Position numbers and translations under genes: made by a program. Shown here one piece after another: positions 14,911 through 24,041 of a stretch of DNA of 64,000 nt. Every line of letters starts with the position of its first letter. The first letter of the stretch is position 1. The stretch comes from Pacificimonas sp036351775 (GTDB lineage Bacteria > Pseudomonadota > Alphaproteobacteria > Sphingomonadales > Sphingomonadaceae). The notes under the pieces are model-generated. The model saw nothing but the letters and a program-made list of their open reading frames with translations, did not search any database and was not told where the DNA came from. The DNA lies in the NCBI GenBank assembly GCA_036351775.1, contig JAZBPX010000034.1, positions 26,299 to 90,298 on the forward strand, in the 5' to 3' direction.

Positions 14911-15942
14911 ATGCAGGCCGGTTACCAGCTCTATGGCGCGCGCGCCTCCTTCTACACACAGAAGGCGGCGGTGATGCTGGCCGCCATGCAGCTGCCGCAC
15001 GAGGTGCTGCACAAGACAGCCGAGAACGGCGCGGACATCGAGCTGGCCGCAGGCGGCTATGACAAGGTGCCGGTCCTTCGCACGCCTTGTGATGACTGGG
15101 TCACCGATTCGACGCAGATCGGCCTCCATCTCGACACGGAGCATCCGGAGGCGGCGATCCTACCCACCGATCCGGTCATGCGCTGCGCCGCGCTGATCGC
15201 CGATGACTGGGCGGACGAGTGGCTGCTCCGCGCGGCGCTGCACTGGCGCGTGACTGACGCCGACAACCGCCGCTGGACCGCGCGCCACGTCGCGGCGAAC
15301 CTCTCGGGCGACGATGATCCCGGCGAGGATCCCGGCTCGGCCTACGACCATCCCGCCGTCGCCTACATCTCCGACTTCTGGGCGCGCGTCGGCGGCGTCA
15401 ATCGCAACGGCCCGGAATACCGCGAAGAAATCCTCGGCCTCCTCACCCGCACCGCCGACGCCCTCAGCGCACATTTCGAGCAGCGGCCCTTTCTCCTCGG
15501 CAGCCGCGTGTCCCTCCCAGACTTCGCCATTTTCGGGATGCTGGAGGCGGGCCTGCTCTGGGAGCCGTCTGCAAAGGCCTTCTTCGAACCGCGCTGGCCC
15601 GCCATGGCCGCCTACCGCGAGCGGGTCCGCAGCGCCCATGCCGGAACCGGCGAGTGGGACAGCGCCGCCACGGCACCAGAAACCCTCGCCCGCGTATTCG
15701 ATGCGCTCGGCAGCGACTTTGCGCCGTTCCTCACCGCCAACGCCGCTGCGACCGCCGCCGGCGAGAAAGAAGCGCGCTGGGGCGATGTCACCATGCGCGC
15801 CCGCGGCTTCACCGAGAAGTGCCGCCAGGCGACCGGCGCGGACATTGCCGCGCTCACCGCCGACCAGCGCACCGCCCTTCGCAGCGTCGTGGGCGCGGAC
15901 CTCCTCGCCGCCTACTGGGCCGCCGATACCCTCTCTGACTGA
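14911..15942 (+). CDS. Glutathione S-transferase family protein (extended)
   Basis: 343 residues, longer than typical GSTs (about 200). An N-terminal thioredoxin-fold domain (YGARASFYTQKAAVMLAAMQL, VPVLRTPCDDWVTDST) is followed by a helical GST_C domain with DFAIFGMLEAGL, and an additional C-terminal region rich in Ala with TEKCRQATGA. Divergent from tldD across about 97 bases. Substrate unknown. Eleven bases upstream of the next gene, so probably co-transcribed with it. Confidence 0.78.
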   Translation: MQAGYQLYGARASFYTQKAAVMLAAMQLPHEVLHKTAENGADIELAAGGYDKVPVLRTPCDDWVTDSTQIGLHLDTEHPEAAILPTDPVMRCAALIADDWADEWLLRAALHWRVTDADNRRWTARHVAANLSGDDDPGEDPGSAYDHPAVAYISDFWARVGGVNRNGPEYREEILGLLTRTADALSAHFEQRPFLLGSRVSLPDFAIFGMLEAGLLWEPSAKAFFEPRWPAMAAYRERVRSAHAGTGEWDSAATAPETLARVFDALGSDFAPFLTANAAATAAGEKEARWGDVTMRARGFTEKCRQATGADIAALTADQRTALRSVVGADLLAAYWAADTLSD

Positions 15943-15953
15943 AGGACACCGCC

Positions 15954-17051
15954 ATGCTCACGAAGGCCGACGAATATCCGATCCACCAGCGCCCGGAGCC
16001 GATCGCGACAGCGGGCAGCGACCGCAATTTCTACGACCGCTATTTCCTCAATGGCTATGCACCCGACGGCAGCACCTTCTTCGCCGCGGCGCTCGGCGTC
16101 TATCCGCACCTCGCCGTCATGGACGCCGCCTTCTGCGTGAACACCGCTGCCGAGCAGGAGAGCGTCTTCGCCAGCCGCTTGATCCCGGGCGGCGAGCGCA
16201 TGGACACACAGGTCGATCCCATCGCCATCGAGGTCATCGAGCCGCTGAAATCCATCCGACTGACGGTCACGGGCAAGGACGGCGACCTCGCCGCGGACCT
16301 CACAATGACCCAGCGCGCCGACCCCATTGAGGAACCGCGCTTCACCTACCGCGTCGGCACCCGCACCATCATGGACGTCACCCGCCTGACGCAGTCCGCC
16401 CAGTGGTCCGGCTGGCTGCTGAAGGACGGCGAGCGCATCGACGTCGACGGCTGGTGGGGCACCCGCGACCGGTCATGGGGCGTCCGTCCCATCGGCGCAG
16501 CCGACGCCCAACCCCCGGCAGACCCGAAGGGCTTCCAGTTCTACTGGCTGTGGTCGCCGCTCAACTTCCCTGACCATGCCTTCTTCTGGCACACCAATGA
16601 CGACGCGGCGGGCAAGCCCTGGAACCGCGCCGGACGCTTGGTCGACCTGAAAAGCGGGGAGGTGACCGAGCTGAACCTCGCGCAGACCCTCACCTTCAAA
16701 CCCGGCACGCGAAACGCCGCCACTGCGCGTTTTGAGGGCGTCGGCGAGGACAGCGGCGTCTCCGTCGAACTCGATCTGGGCCGGAACTTCTTCATGCACG
16801 GCATCGGCTACGGGCACCCCAGCCGCGGCCACGGCAGCTTCCACGGCCCGCACAGCGTCCACCGCGAGAAACACAGCCTGCCGGACGTCGACCTCGCCAA
16901 TCCCGGCAATGTCCACGTCCAGGCCCTCGCCAGCGCCACCCTCACCCTCGCGGACGGCGCAGAGACAAAGGGACGCGGCGTCCTCGAACAGCTCTACATC
17001 GGCCCCCACGCCCCGTCGGGCTTCACCGACATGTTCGACCTGGCGGGGTAA
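15954..17051 (+). CDS. CrtC/AttH-like beta-rich protein of unknown function
   Basis: 365 residues. The segment WWGTRDRSWGVRPIG and the flanking beta-strand-rich organisation resemble the two-domain fold of hydroxyneurosporene hydratase (CrtC) and AttH-like proteins, often annotated as DUF7064/7065. No signal peptide. No carotenoid genes lie nearby, so a CrtC function is not supported; treat as fold-level only. Follows the extended GST by 11 bases, with AAGGAC upstream. Confidence 0.55.
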   Translation: MLTKADEYPIHQRPEPIATAGSDRNFYDRYFLNGYAPDGSTFFAAALGVYPHLAVMDAAFCVNTAAEQESVFASRLIPGGERMDTQVDPIAIEVIEPLKSIRLTVTGKDGDLAADLTMTQRADPIEEPRFTYRVGTRTIMDVTRLTQSAQWSGWLLKDGERIDVDGWWGTRDRSWGVRPIGAADAQPPADPKGFQFYWLWSPLNFPDHAFFWHTNDDAAGKPWNRAGRLVDLKSGEVTELNLAQTLTFKPGTRNAATARFEGVGEDSGVSVELDLGRNFFMHGIGYGHPSRGHGSFHGPHSVHREKHSLPDVDLANPGNVHVQALASATLTLADGAETKGRGVLEQLYIGPHAPSGFTDMFDLAG

Positions 17052-17075
17052 AACGCAGCCCCTGCAACCAAAAGC

Positions 17076-17239
17076 CTGCCATCCCCGCGGAACCTGTTAT
17101 CCCTGCGGAAACCTGTCATCCGCGCGGAACCTGTCATCCCCGCGAAGGCGGGGATCCATTCCTTCAAGGCACTTCCGGCGACAACGCGGCCCTCGCGCCC
17201 GTCATGGTCAATGGATCCCCGCCTCCGCGGGGATGACAG
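17076..17239. repeat. Extragenic palindrome array with tandem half-sites
   Basis: Four imperfect tandem copies of an approximately 18-base cctgtcatccccgcggaa-type unit (about 17076-17142) run into a paired palindrome whose far arm ends at 17239 (ggatccccgcctccgcgggg). The left side therefore has repeated arms. Confidence 0.75.
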
Positions 17240-17279
17240 TCAGGATGTTCACCGCGGGTTCGCTCCACGCTCGTCCGCA

Positions 17280-17864
17280 TCAGGCAGACCCCTCTGCCTC
17301 CAGCGCCGCCTTCACGTGCGGACGCGCGGCTATGCGGTCGCGGTACGCTTCCAGCGCTTCGGGTACCGCGACGCTCTTGTCCTTGGCCCAGCGCATCATG
17401 ACGAAGGCATAGCAGTCGGCGATCGAGAATGAGCGCGCAGCGATGAAATCATCCCGGCCCATCATCGCGGCAAGCCGTTCATATTTGTCCGCAAGCTCGT
17501 CCTTCGCCTCGGCCTGCCTTTCGGAAGAAGCGTCCTTGAACAGCGGCTTGTAGCCCTTGTGGATTTCGGATGCGATGAACGCGACCGCTTCGATCACCCG
17601 GTACCGGCCCGCACCATCGGCGGGCAGCAACTTGCCGGACCGCTCGGCGATCTGGATCAGCAGCGCGGCGTTTTCCGTGAAAAGGTCACCGTCCACGTCC
17701 AGCGCGGGGACGGACCCGCCCGGGTTAATCTCCCGGTAATCGCGGCCGTCCTCCGTCGTCTTCGTGTCGAGATCGACCTTCACCAGATCGAAATCGAGCC
17801 CGGCCTCTCGCAGCGCAATATGGTCGGCCAGGCTGCACGCGCCCGGCGAATAATACAGCTTCAT
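17280..17864 (-). CDS. gstA: Glutathione S-transferase (GstA type)
   Basis: 194 residues. MKLYYSPGACSLADHIALREAG at the start is the bacterial beta-class GST N-terminus with the conserved Cys10 in PGACS; NPGGSVPALDVDG and ENAALLIQIAE complete the glutathione-binding site. C-terminal helical domain has RSFSIADCYAFV. Cytosolic detoxification enzyme conjugating glutathione to electrophiles. ATG at 17867 is also possible; one residue differs. Confidence 0.9.
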   Translation of the reverse strand: MKLYYSPGACSLADHIALREAGLDFDLVKVDLDTKTTEDGRDYREINPGGSVPALDVDGDLFTENAALLIQIAERSGKLLPADGAGRYRVIEAVAFIASEIHKGYKPLFKDASSERQAEAKDELADKYERLAAMMGRDDFIAARSFSIADCYAFVMMRWAKDKSVAVPEALEAYRDRIAARPHVKAALEAEGSA

Positions 17865-17880
17865 CATGCGTTGCCCGCCG

Positions 17881-18129
17881 TCAGCCGGCACCGCCCACAC
17901 GGCCGGTATATTGCTGCTCGTCTTCCTTCGTCACGCCTTCGGTCGCGTCGGGATCGTCAACCCGCTCGCGGCTTGCCTGCGTGGCGACATCGGTCTGCAG
18001 GTCGCCGCCTGCGCGGCCCTGGTGGTTCGGCGTGTCCGGCCCGCCCGTCAGGTGCGAATCGTCGTTGCGGCGGGCGGTTTCGGTGCGGCGGTTTTCGCCG
18101 GTTGTTTCTTTGGGCGTTTTATCAGTCAT
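17881..18129 (-). CDS. Small hydrophilic stress-type protein
   Basis: 82 residues, almost entirely polar: rich in Thr, Asp, Arg, Glu and Gly with no hydrophobic core, so probably disordered. No family recognised, though short hydrophilic proteins like this are common in general-stress regulons of sphingomonads. Preceded by a good ribosome site (GGAGG) and by an EcfG-type promoter at 18157-18182 on the same strand. Confidence 0.65.
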   Translation of the reverse strand: MTDKTPKETTGENRRTETARRNDDSHLTGGPDTPNHQGRAGGDLQTDVATQASRERVDDPDATEGVTKEDEQQYTGRVGGAG

Positions 18130-18156
18130 GGTCAGCTCCTCCGTTTATACCCGACC

Positions 18157-18182
18157 AACGGAACGCGGGCGCAATGCGTTCC
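18157..18182 (-). promoter_or_regulatory. EcfG (general stress) sigma promoter
   Basis: On the minus strand: GGAAC, a 17-base spacer, CGTT. This matches the alphaproteobacterial general-stress consensus GGAAC-N16/17-CGTT exactly. It ends 28 bases before the start codon of the small hydrophilic protein and is correctly oriented. Confidence 0.8.
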
Positions 18183-18248
18183 GGTGACGCTCCCTACCCA
18201 CGGCACGGCCTTGCCGTTTCCATCATGGCCCCGTTACACCGCCAGTCC

Positions 18249-18779
18249 ATGGACGAGATCGACTTCACCCTCCGCCCAGCGGCCCCGGACGACGCCCCCG
18301 CCCTCTCCCTCGCCGGCCAGGCTACTTTCCTCGAAAGTTTCGCGGAAATCCTCCCCGCCCGCGACATCATCCTCCACTGCGAGCGCCAGCACAGCCGCGC
18401 CGACTACGAGGCCCGCCTCGCCGCGCCCGAAGGCCACGCGCTCTGGCTCGCCGACATCGCGAAGGGCGCGCCCGTCGGCTACGCCGCCCTCTCGCCGCCC
18501 GACCTTCCCACGGTCGAGACCGAGCCCGGCGACACCGAACTCAAGCGCATCTACGTCCTGTCAAACTATCACGGCACCGGCATCGCGAGCGCCCTGATGG
18601 ACGCCGCTCTCGAACAGGCCCGCGCCTGGGGCAAACAGCGCCTCCTCCTCGGCGTCTACGCCCGCAACGGCCGCGCCATCCGCTTCTACCAGAAAAACGG
18701 CTTCGCCATCATCGGCGCGCGCAAATTCCGCGTCGGCGAGAACGACTATGACGACGTCGTAATGGGGCGGAACATCTGA
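18249..18779 (+). CDS. GNAT-family N-acetyltransferase
   Basis: 176 residues from the ATG at 18249; an upstream ATG at 18225 would add eight. Acetyl-CoA-binding core: ELKRIYVLSNYHGTGIASALM (motif A with the Gly-x-Gly-Ile-Ala turn), then LLLGVYARNGRAIRFYQKNGF, the usual motif B. Acceptor unknown. Followed by a family A palindrome starting 10 bases after the stop. Confidence 0.88.
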   Translation: MDEIDFTLRPAAPDDAPALSLAGQATFLESFAEILPARDIILHCERQHSRADYEARLAAPEGHALWLADIAKGAPVGYAALSPPDLPTVETEPGDTELKRIYVLSNYHGTGIASALMDAALEQARAWGKQRLLLGVYARNGRAIRFYQKNGFAIIGARKFRVGENDYDDVVMGRNI

Positions 18780-18788
18780 ACAATAGAC

Positions 18789-18888
18789 TGTCATCCTGAA
18801 CTTGTTTCAGGACCCACGCCGTGACTTCGGCGAACGAGCGACGGGGCAGACGAAATGGAGTGGGTCCTGAAACAAGTTCAGGATGACA
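18789..18888. repeat. Paired extragenic palindrome, family A
   Basis: 100-base unit with inverted arms tcctgaacttgtttcagga / tcctgaaacaagttcagga, between the convergent acetyltransferase and msrA genes. Likely serves as a bidirectional transcription barrier. Confidence 0.85.
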
Positions 18889-18901
18889 GGGTGGAAGGCG
18901 A

Positions 18902-19441
18902 CTAAACCGCCACCCCCTCCTTCAACCGGTCCGCATACGCCTCCCGAAACTTCCGCACCTTCGGCCCAACGACGAAGTTGCAGTAGGGCGTCGTATCGCC
19001 CGTGCGCGCATAATAGTCCTGGTGCTCGCGCTCGGCCGGCCACCACTGCCCGTCCTCGATCGTCGTCACCACCGGGTCGGACCACAGCCCGCCCGCCTTC
19101 TCGATGGCCGCCTCCGCGCTCGCGCGCTGCGCATCGTCCAGCGGGAAGATCGCGCTGCGGTACTGCGGCCCCACATCACCGCCCTGCCGGTCCTTCGTGG
19201 TCGGGTCATGGATGTGGAAGAAGATGTCGAGGATCTCGTCATAGCGCAGCTGCGCCGGGTCATAGTCCACCTTCACCGCCTCGGCATGGCCTGTGCGCTT
19301 GCCGCACACCGCCTCATAGGTCGGATTGTCGACATGCCCGCCGATATAGCCGCTTTCAACGCGCTCGACGCCCTTCAGGTCGTCATAGACCGCCTCCAGG
19401 CACCAGAAACAGCCGCCGGCGAGAATCGCGGTTTCGGTCAT
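18902..19441 (-). CDS. msrA: Peptide methionine sulfoxide reductase MsrA
   Basis: 179 residues. Active site GGCFWCLEAVYDDLKGV with catalytic Cys in GCFWC; also YDPAQLRYDEILDIFFHIHDPTT and GPQYRSAIF as expected. Reduces methionine-S-sulfoxide in proteins. No msrB nearby. The start at 19441 has an AAAGGAT site. Confidence 0.95.
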   Translation of the reverse strand: MTETAILAGGCFWCLEAVYDDLKGVERVESGYIGGHVDNPTYEAVCGKRTGHAEAVKVDYDPAQLRYDEILDIFFHIHDPTTKDRQGGDVGPQYRSAIFPLDDAQRASAEAAIEKAGGLWSDPVVTTIEDGQWWPAEREHQDYYARTGDTTPYCNFVVGPKVRKFREAYADRLKEGVAV

Positions 19442-19521
19442 GACATCATCCTTTCACAGACTTCGCGTTTATGAGCGCTAAGATGGGCCATGCCGCCCCC
19501 CTCGCAAGCCGGAGATTCTCG

Positions 19522-20598
19522 ATGCGCGCTCTTATGTCCCTGTTCGCCGCCGCCGCGCTCCTTGCAGGCTGCGCCCCAAAAGAAAGCACCGCGATGACAG
19601 AAGCACCTGCATCTAGGGCCGACCGCCCCCTCATCATCGCCCATCGCGGCGCGAGCGGAGAGCGCCCGGAACACACGCTCGCCGCCTATGAACTGGCTAT
19701 CGATCAGGGTGCGGACTTCATCGAACCCGACCTCGTCATCACGAAGGACGGCGTCCTCGTCGCCCGCCATGAAAACGAGATCGGCGGCACCACAGACGTA
19801 GCCGCCCGCCCCGAATATGTCGCCCGCCAAACGACCAAGACCATCGACGGCGCGGCGGTTACTGGCTGGTTCACCGAGGACTTCACCCTCGCCGAATTGA
19901 AGACCCTGCGCGCCCGCGAGCGCCTGCCCGAACTTCGCTCCACCGCCCATGACGGCCAGTTCGACATCCCCACCCTCGCCGAAGTCATCGCGCTCGCCAA
20001 GGCGCGCGGCGTCGGCATCTACCCCGAAACCAAGCACCCCAGCTATTTCCGCGAGTTGGGCCTTCCCCTCGAACCGCCCCTGCTCGCCGCGCTCGAACAG
20101 GCAGGCTGGACCACCGCCGACGCCCCCGTTTTCATCCAGAGCTTCGAGGTCCAGAACCTAATGGACATGGCAAGCCAAACCGATGTCCGCCTCGTCCAGC
20201 TTGTCGGCAATCCGATGGACCCGAGCCCGCTTGACGAGAGCGGCGTCAGCTATGCGGACATGATGACGCCGACGGGCCTCGCTGCCGTCGCCGATTACGC
20301 CGCCGGTATCGGCCCCAACACCGCTCTCATCGATCCGGCGGACCAGTCGGACACCGCGTTCCTGAAGCGCGCGCAGACCGCCGGGCTCGCCGTCCACGCC
20401 TGGACCTTCCGCCGCGAAAACGCCTTCCTGCCCGAACCCTTCCAGTCCGGCGCGCCCGGAGAAGCGGGCAACCTGACGGGCTTCGCCTGCACCTACATCC
20501 GCGCCGGGATCGACGGCCTGTTCACCGACAACGTCGCGGAGGTCGTTGCCGCCGTAGAACGCTGCGCCGAACAGACCCCACTAGATTCGTCACCCTGA
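19522..20598 (+). CDS. glpQ: Periplasmic glycerophosphodiester phosphodiesterase lipoprotein
   Basis: 358 residues from the ATG at 19522 (GGAG site 11 bases upstream). N-terminal lipobox LLAGC predicts a lipoprotein. Catalytic motifs: IIAHRGASGERPEHT (His-Arg of the general acid/base) and DFIEPDLVITKDGVLVARHE, the GDPD metal site. Hydrolyses glycerophosphodiesters to glycerol-3-phosphate and alcohol. The GlpQ subtype (about 350 residues, periplasmic) fits better than UgpQ. Confidence 0.9.
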   Translation: MRALMSLFAAAALLAGCAPKESTAMTEAPASRADRPLIIAHRGASGERPEHTLAAYELAIDQGADFIEPDLVITKDGVLVARHENEIGGTTDVAARPEYVARQTTKTIDGAAVTGWFTEDFTLAELKTLRARERLPELRSTAHDGQFDIPTLAEVIALAKARGVGIYPETKHPSYFRELGLPLEPPLLAALEQAGWTTADAPVFIQSFEVQNLMDMASQTDVRLVQLVGNPMDPSPLDESGVSYADMMTPTGLAAVADYAAGIGPNTALIDPADQSDTAFLKRAQTAGLAVHAWTFRRENAFLPEPFQSGAPGEAGNLTGFACTYIRAGIDGLFTDNVAEVVAAVERCAEQTPLDSSP

Positions 20599-20665
20599 AC
20601 TCGTTTCAGGGTCCAGCCGCAGACGCTACCCCGGTCACTGGATCCTGAAACGAGTTCAGGATGAC
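20589..20665. repeat. Paired extragenic palindrome, family A (short)
   Basis: 77-base unit with arms ctgaactcgtttcaggg / cctgaaacgagttcagg. It begins in the last codons of the glpQ-like gene, so its first arm encodes the C-terminus. Confidence 0.85.
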
Positions 20666-20784
20666 GGGCTGTTGAACGCGCGCATCCAAACCACCACCCC
20701 CTCTCCTTCGCGCGAGTTGACCGCCGCGCCGCACTCGCCTTCCCTTGGCCGCACACCAACACCGCCTGGGGAGGCCACCACAAG

Positions 20785-22377
20785 TTGACCGACATTCCCG
20801 AACCCTATGAGGAAATCGACACCCTCGCCGACGTCACCCGCTTTCACGCAAAGTACCGCCCGGACCATCTCGCCGCCCGGTTCGAGGGGCGCGAGACCAC
20901 CTATGGCGAACTCGACGAGCGCACGTCCCAAATCGCCAACGCCCTCGCCGCGGAGGGGCTGAAGCCCGGCGACCGCGCCGCCTATCTCGGCAAGAACTCG
21001 GATGAATATTTCGAGCTGTTCTTCGGCTGTCAGAAGGCGGGCGTCGTCATCATCCCCGTCGGCTGGCGCCTCGCCCCGCCAGAGGTTCGCTACATCGTCG
21101 ACGACTGCCATGCGAAGCTGCTGTTCGTCGGCCCCGAACTCGTGGAATGCGCGGCCCAGATCGAAAGCGACCTGCCGCACCTGAAGCGCGTCATCGCGAT
21201 GGAGACCCCGGCGAAGGACTGGCCCGCTTTCTCAAGCTGGTACGGCGCGCATCCCGCCACCGACCCCCACATCGCCCTCACCCGAGAGGACGCCGCGCTG
21301 CAGCTTTACACCTCCGGCACCACCGGCAATCCGAAGGGCGCGCAGCTCAGCCACGGCAACTTCACCGCCGCGCGCGTCCAGATGCAGCAGAACCCGGAGG
21401 GCTGGAACAAGTGGACGGCGGACGATGTCAGCCTCGTCGCCATGCCCGTTGCGCATATCGGCGGCACCGGTTGGGGGTATCAGGGCTATTATGCCGGCGC
21501 GCTGAACGTGATCGCGCGCGAGTTCGATCCCCACGCCGTCCTCGACTTCTTCGTGAATGACGGCATCTCGAAGCTGTTCATGGTGCCCGCCGCCATCCAG
21601 ATCGTGCTGCAGCAGCCGAACGTGCGCGACGTCGACTTTTCATGCCTCAAATACATGCTCTACGGTGCCAGCCCCATCCCGCTCGACCTTCTCAGGGAAG
21701 CCATCGAGGTCTTCCAGTGCGGCTTTTGCCAGCAGTACGGCATGACCGAAACGACGGGCACCATTGTCTACCTGCCGCCCGAAGATCATGTGCTGGAGGG
21801 CAACCAGCGCATGCGCGGCGCGGGCAAGCCCTTCCCCCATGTCGAACTCCGCGTCCGCCGCACCGACGGCACGCTCGCGGACACCGGCGAAATCGGCGAG
21901 GTCGAAACCCGCTCCAACCACAACATGCTCGGCTACTGGAACCTCGCCGAGGCGTCGAAGGCCGCGCATACGGACGACGGCTGGCTGAAAACCGGCGATG
22001 CGGGTTACCTCGACGAGGACGGCTACCTCTACATCCAGGACCGCGTTAAGGACATGATCGTCTCGGGCGCGGAGAACGTCTATCCCGCCGAGGTCGAAAG
22101 CGCGATCTACGGCCACCCCGACATCGCGGAGGTCGCCGTCATCGGCGTCCCCGACGAGAAATGGGGGGAGGCGGTGAAAGCCTTCGTCGTTCCGAAACCC
22201 GGCACATCCCCCGACCCGGACGACATCATCGACTTCACGAAAACCCGCATCGCCGCCTTCAAGGCCCCGAAGTCGGTCGACTTCATCGAAGCCCTCCCCC
22301 GCAACCCCTCGGGTAAAATCCTCAGAAAAGACCTCCGCGCGCCCTATTGGGAAGGCCGCGAAAGGCAGGTGAACTAG
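20785..22377 (+). CDS. Long-chain acyl-CoA synthetase (AMP-forming)
   Basis: 530 residues. TTG start with a GGGGAGG site upstream. Adenylation motifs are complete: LYTSGTTGNPKGAQ, YGMTETTG, LKTGDAGYLDEDGYLYIQDR, DMIVSGAENVYP, and the C-terminal catalytic Lys in NPSGKILRKDLR. Activates a fatty or aromatic acid to its CoA thioester with ATP. Its neighbour downstream is an acyl-CoA dehydrogenase, consistent with a beta-oxidation role. Chain length unknown. Confidence 0.9.
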   Translation: MTDIPEPYEEIDTLADVTRFHAKYRPDHLAARFEGRETTYGELDERTSQIANALAAEGLKPGDRAAYLGKNSDEYFELFFGCQKAGVVIIPVGWRLAPPEVRYIVDDCHAKLLFVGPELVECAAQIESDLPHLKRVIAMETPAKDWPAFSSWYGAHPATDPHIALTREDAALQLYTSGTTGNPKGAQLSHGNFTAARVQMQQNPEGWNKWTADDVSLVAMPVAHIGGTGWGYQGYYAGALNVIAREFDPHAVLDFFVNDGISKLFMVPAAIQIVLQQPNVRDVDFSCLKYMLYGASPIPLDLLREAIEVFQCGFCQQYGMTETTGTIVYLPPEDHVLEGNQRMRGAGKPFPHVELRVRRTDGTLADTGEIGEVETRSNHNMLGYWNLAEASKAAHTDDGWLKTGDAGYLDEDGYLYIQDRVKDMIVSGAENVYPAEVESAIYGHPDIAEVAVIGVPDEKWGEAVKAFVVPKPGTSPDPDDIIDFTKTRIAAFKAPKSVDFIEALPRNPSGKILRKDLRAPYWEGRERQVN

Positions 22378-22379
22378 AT

Positions 22380-22645
22380 CCTCCCCACCCCGTGGGGAGG
22401 GGGACCGCGGGAACCGCGGTGGAGGGGGAGCCGCGAAACATGCAACGGAATCGAACAATGACACAAACAAGCGACAAACCGGGCCGCACCGCCCCTCCAC
22501 CACGCGGCGCATAGCTCCAGCCCTTCCCTTTTCCCCTCCCCGCCGGGGAGGGGCAGGGGTGGGGCAAAAAAACCGGCGCGGTAGCGCGGGCGAGCCAGCG
22601 GCTCGCACACCCACCCCTACCCCTCCCTCAAGGGAGGGGAAAAAA
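22380..22645. repeat. G/C-rich extragenic palindromes (ctcccc/ggggag family)
   Basis: Just after the stop is an inverted repeat cctccccaccccgtggggagg, followed by more polypurine/polypyrimidine arms (cccctccccgccggggagg; ccctccctcaagggaggg). No gene. The last arm sits immediately upstream of the next start codon. Confidence 0.7.
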
Positions 22646-22662
22646 AGGATCAGGACCAGCCC

Positions 22663-23844
22663 ATGAAACTCTCCCTCTCTCCCGAACATATCGCCTTCCG
22701 CGACGAGGTCCGCGCCTGGCTCGCCGACAACCTCCCCGACGACCTCCGCGAAGTCGGCGAGCGCCAGACCAGCGTATACACCGTCCCCGAACACAATCTC
22801 CGCTGGCAGAAGATCCTGCATGAAAAGGGCTGGGCCGCGCCCGCATGGCCGGTCGAACATGGCGGCACCGGCTGGGACCTGACGCAGCGCTACATCTGGA
22901 CCGCCGAAACCGCCCGCGCCGGCGCCCCCAACCTTTCGCCCATGGGCCTGTCCATGGTCGCGCACGTCATCATCAAGTTCGGTACCGACGAGCAGAAGGC
23001 GCACTATCTGCCGCGCATCCTGTCGGGCGAGGATTACTGGTGCCAAGGCTATTCGGAGCCCGGTTCAGGCTCCGACCTCGCCTCCCTCCAGCTAAAGGCC
23101 ACCGACGCGGGCGACCACTATGTCCTCAACGGATCGAAAATCTGGACGACCCACGCCCATTTCGCGAACAGGATGTTCATCCTCGCGCGCACCGACAATT
23201 CCGGGAAGCCGCAGCAGGGCATCACCTTCCTCCTCCTCGACATGGACACACCCGGCATCGACGTGAAGCCGATCCTGTTCGTCTCCGGCGATCATGACGT
23301 GAACCAGGTCTTCTTCGACGATGTGAAGGTGCCGAAGGAAAACCGCCTTGGCGAAGAGAATGACGGCTGGACCGTCGCGAAATATCTTCTCGAATTCGAA
23401 CGCTCCTCCGCCTACGCGCCGGGGCTGAAGGCGAAACTCTCGGTCCTGCACGGCGACGCGGAGGAAGCGGGCCTTCTGGGTGACCCCGCCATGCGGAAGC
23501 GCTTCGCCGCCCTCGCGACAGACCTCCAGGCCATCGAGACCACCGAACAGCGCCTGCTGTCGGAAGCGGCGAAGGGCGGCTCGCCCGGCCCCATGGCCTC
23601 CATGCTGAAGGTGCTCGGCACAGAGGCGGGCCAGGCCATCCAGCGCCTCGCCGTCGATATCGCTGGCCCCTACGCCGCGCCCTACCAGCCGCAGGCGGAC
23701 CAGCCCGGCGACAACCGCTACCTCGTTGGCCCGGACCGCGCCGCCCTCGCCATGCCCAGCCTCCTCAACGGCCGCGCCGAATCCATCTACGCCGGCTCCA
23801 ACGAAATCCAGAGGAACATCCTCGCCAAGGTCATGGGACTTTAG
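22663..23844 (+). CDS. Acyl-CoA dehydrogenase
   Basis: 393 residues. Signature 1 GYSEPGSGSDLASLQLKA binds FAD, and the C-terminus ends in YAGSNEIQRNILAKVMGL, the usual flavin-site helix. FAD-dependent alpha,beta-dehydrogenation of an acyl-CoA. Probably functions with the acyl-CoA synthetase upstream. The catalytic Glu cannot be placed without alignment. Confidence 0.92.
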   Translation: MKLSLSPEHIAFRDEVRAWLADNLPDDLREVGERQTSVYTVPEHNLRWQKILHEKGWAAPAWPVEHGGTGWDLTQRYIWTAETARAGAPNLSPMGLSMVAHVIIKFGTDEQKAHYLPRILSGEDYWCQGYSEPGSGSDLASLQLKATDAGDHYVLNGSKIWTTHAHFANRMFILARTDNSGKPQQGITFLLLDMDTPGIDVKPILFVSGDHDVNQVFFDDVKVPKENRLGEENDGWTVAKYLLEFERSSAYAPGLKAKLSVLHGDAEEAGLLGDPAMRKRFAALATDLQAIETTEQRLLSEAAKGGSPGPMASMLKVLGTEAGQAIQRLAVDIAGPYAAPYQPQADQPGDNRYLVGPDRAALAMPSLLNGRAESIYAGSNEIQRNILAKVMGL

Positions 23845-23865
23845 GCAAAACAGGCCCCCACCTAA

Positions 23866-23922
23866 CCTCCCCCGCAAGGCGGTGGAGGGACTCACTTTTC
23901 CTCCACCGCCTTGCGGGGGAGG
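23866..23922. repeat. Perfect 23-base inverted repeat
   Basis: Arms 23866-23888 and 23900-23922 are exact reverse complements, with an 11-base loop (actcactttt). Downstream of the dehydrogenase and upstream of leuC. Transcribed from either strand it would form a very stable hairpin; there is no T run, so it may act as barrier or mRNA stabiliser rather than a classic terminator. Confidence 0.85.
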
Positions 23923-24041
23923 TGGCCGAGCGCCAGCGAGGTCGGAGGGGGCCAGAGCTGCCACGAACAAGCTAGACGCTTTCGTCCCGCACGCTACCCC
24001 CGCTTGACCCAGCCCGCACCCTCGCCAATTACGAGCCCATC

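Noticed and set aside
15954..17051. Carotenoid hydratase CrtC
   Set aside because: Only fold-level resemblance; no carotenoid genes nearby, so the function is not claimed.
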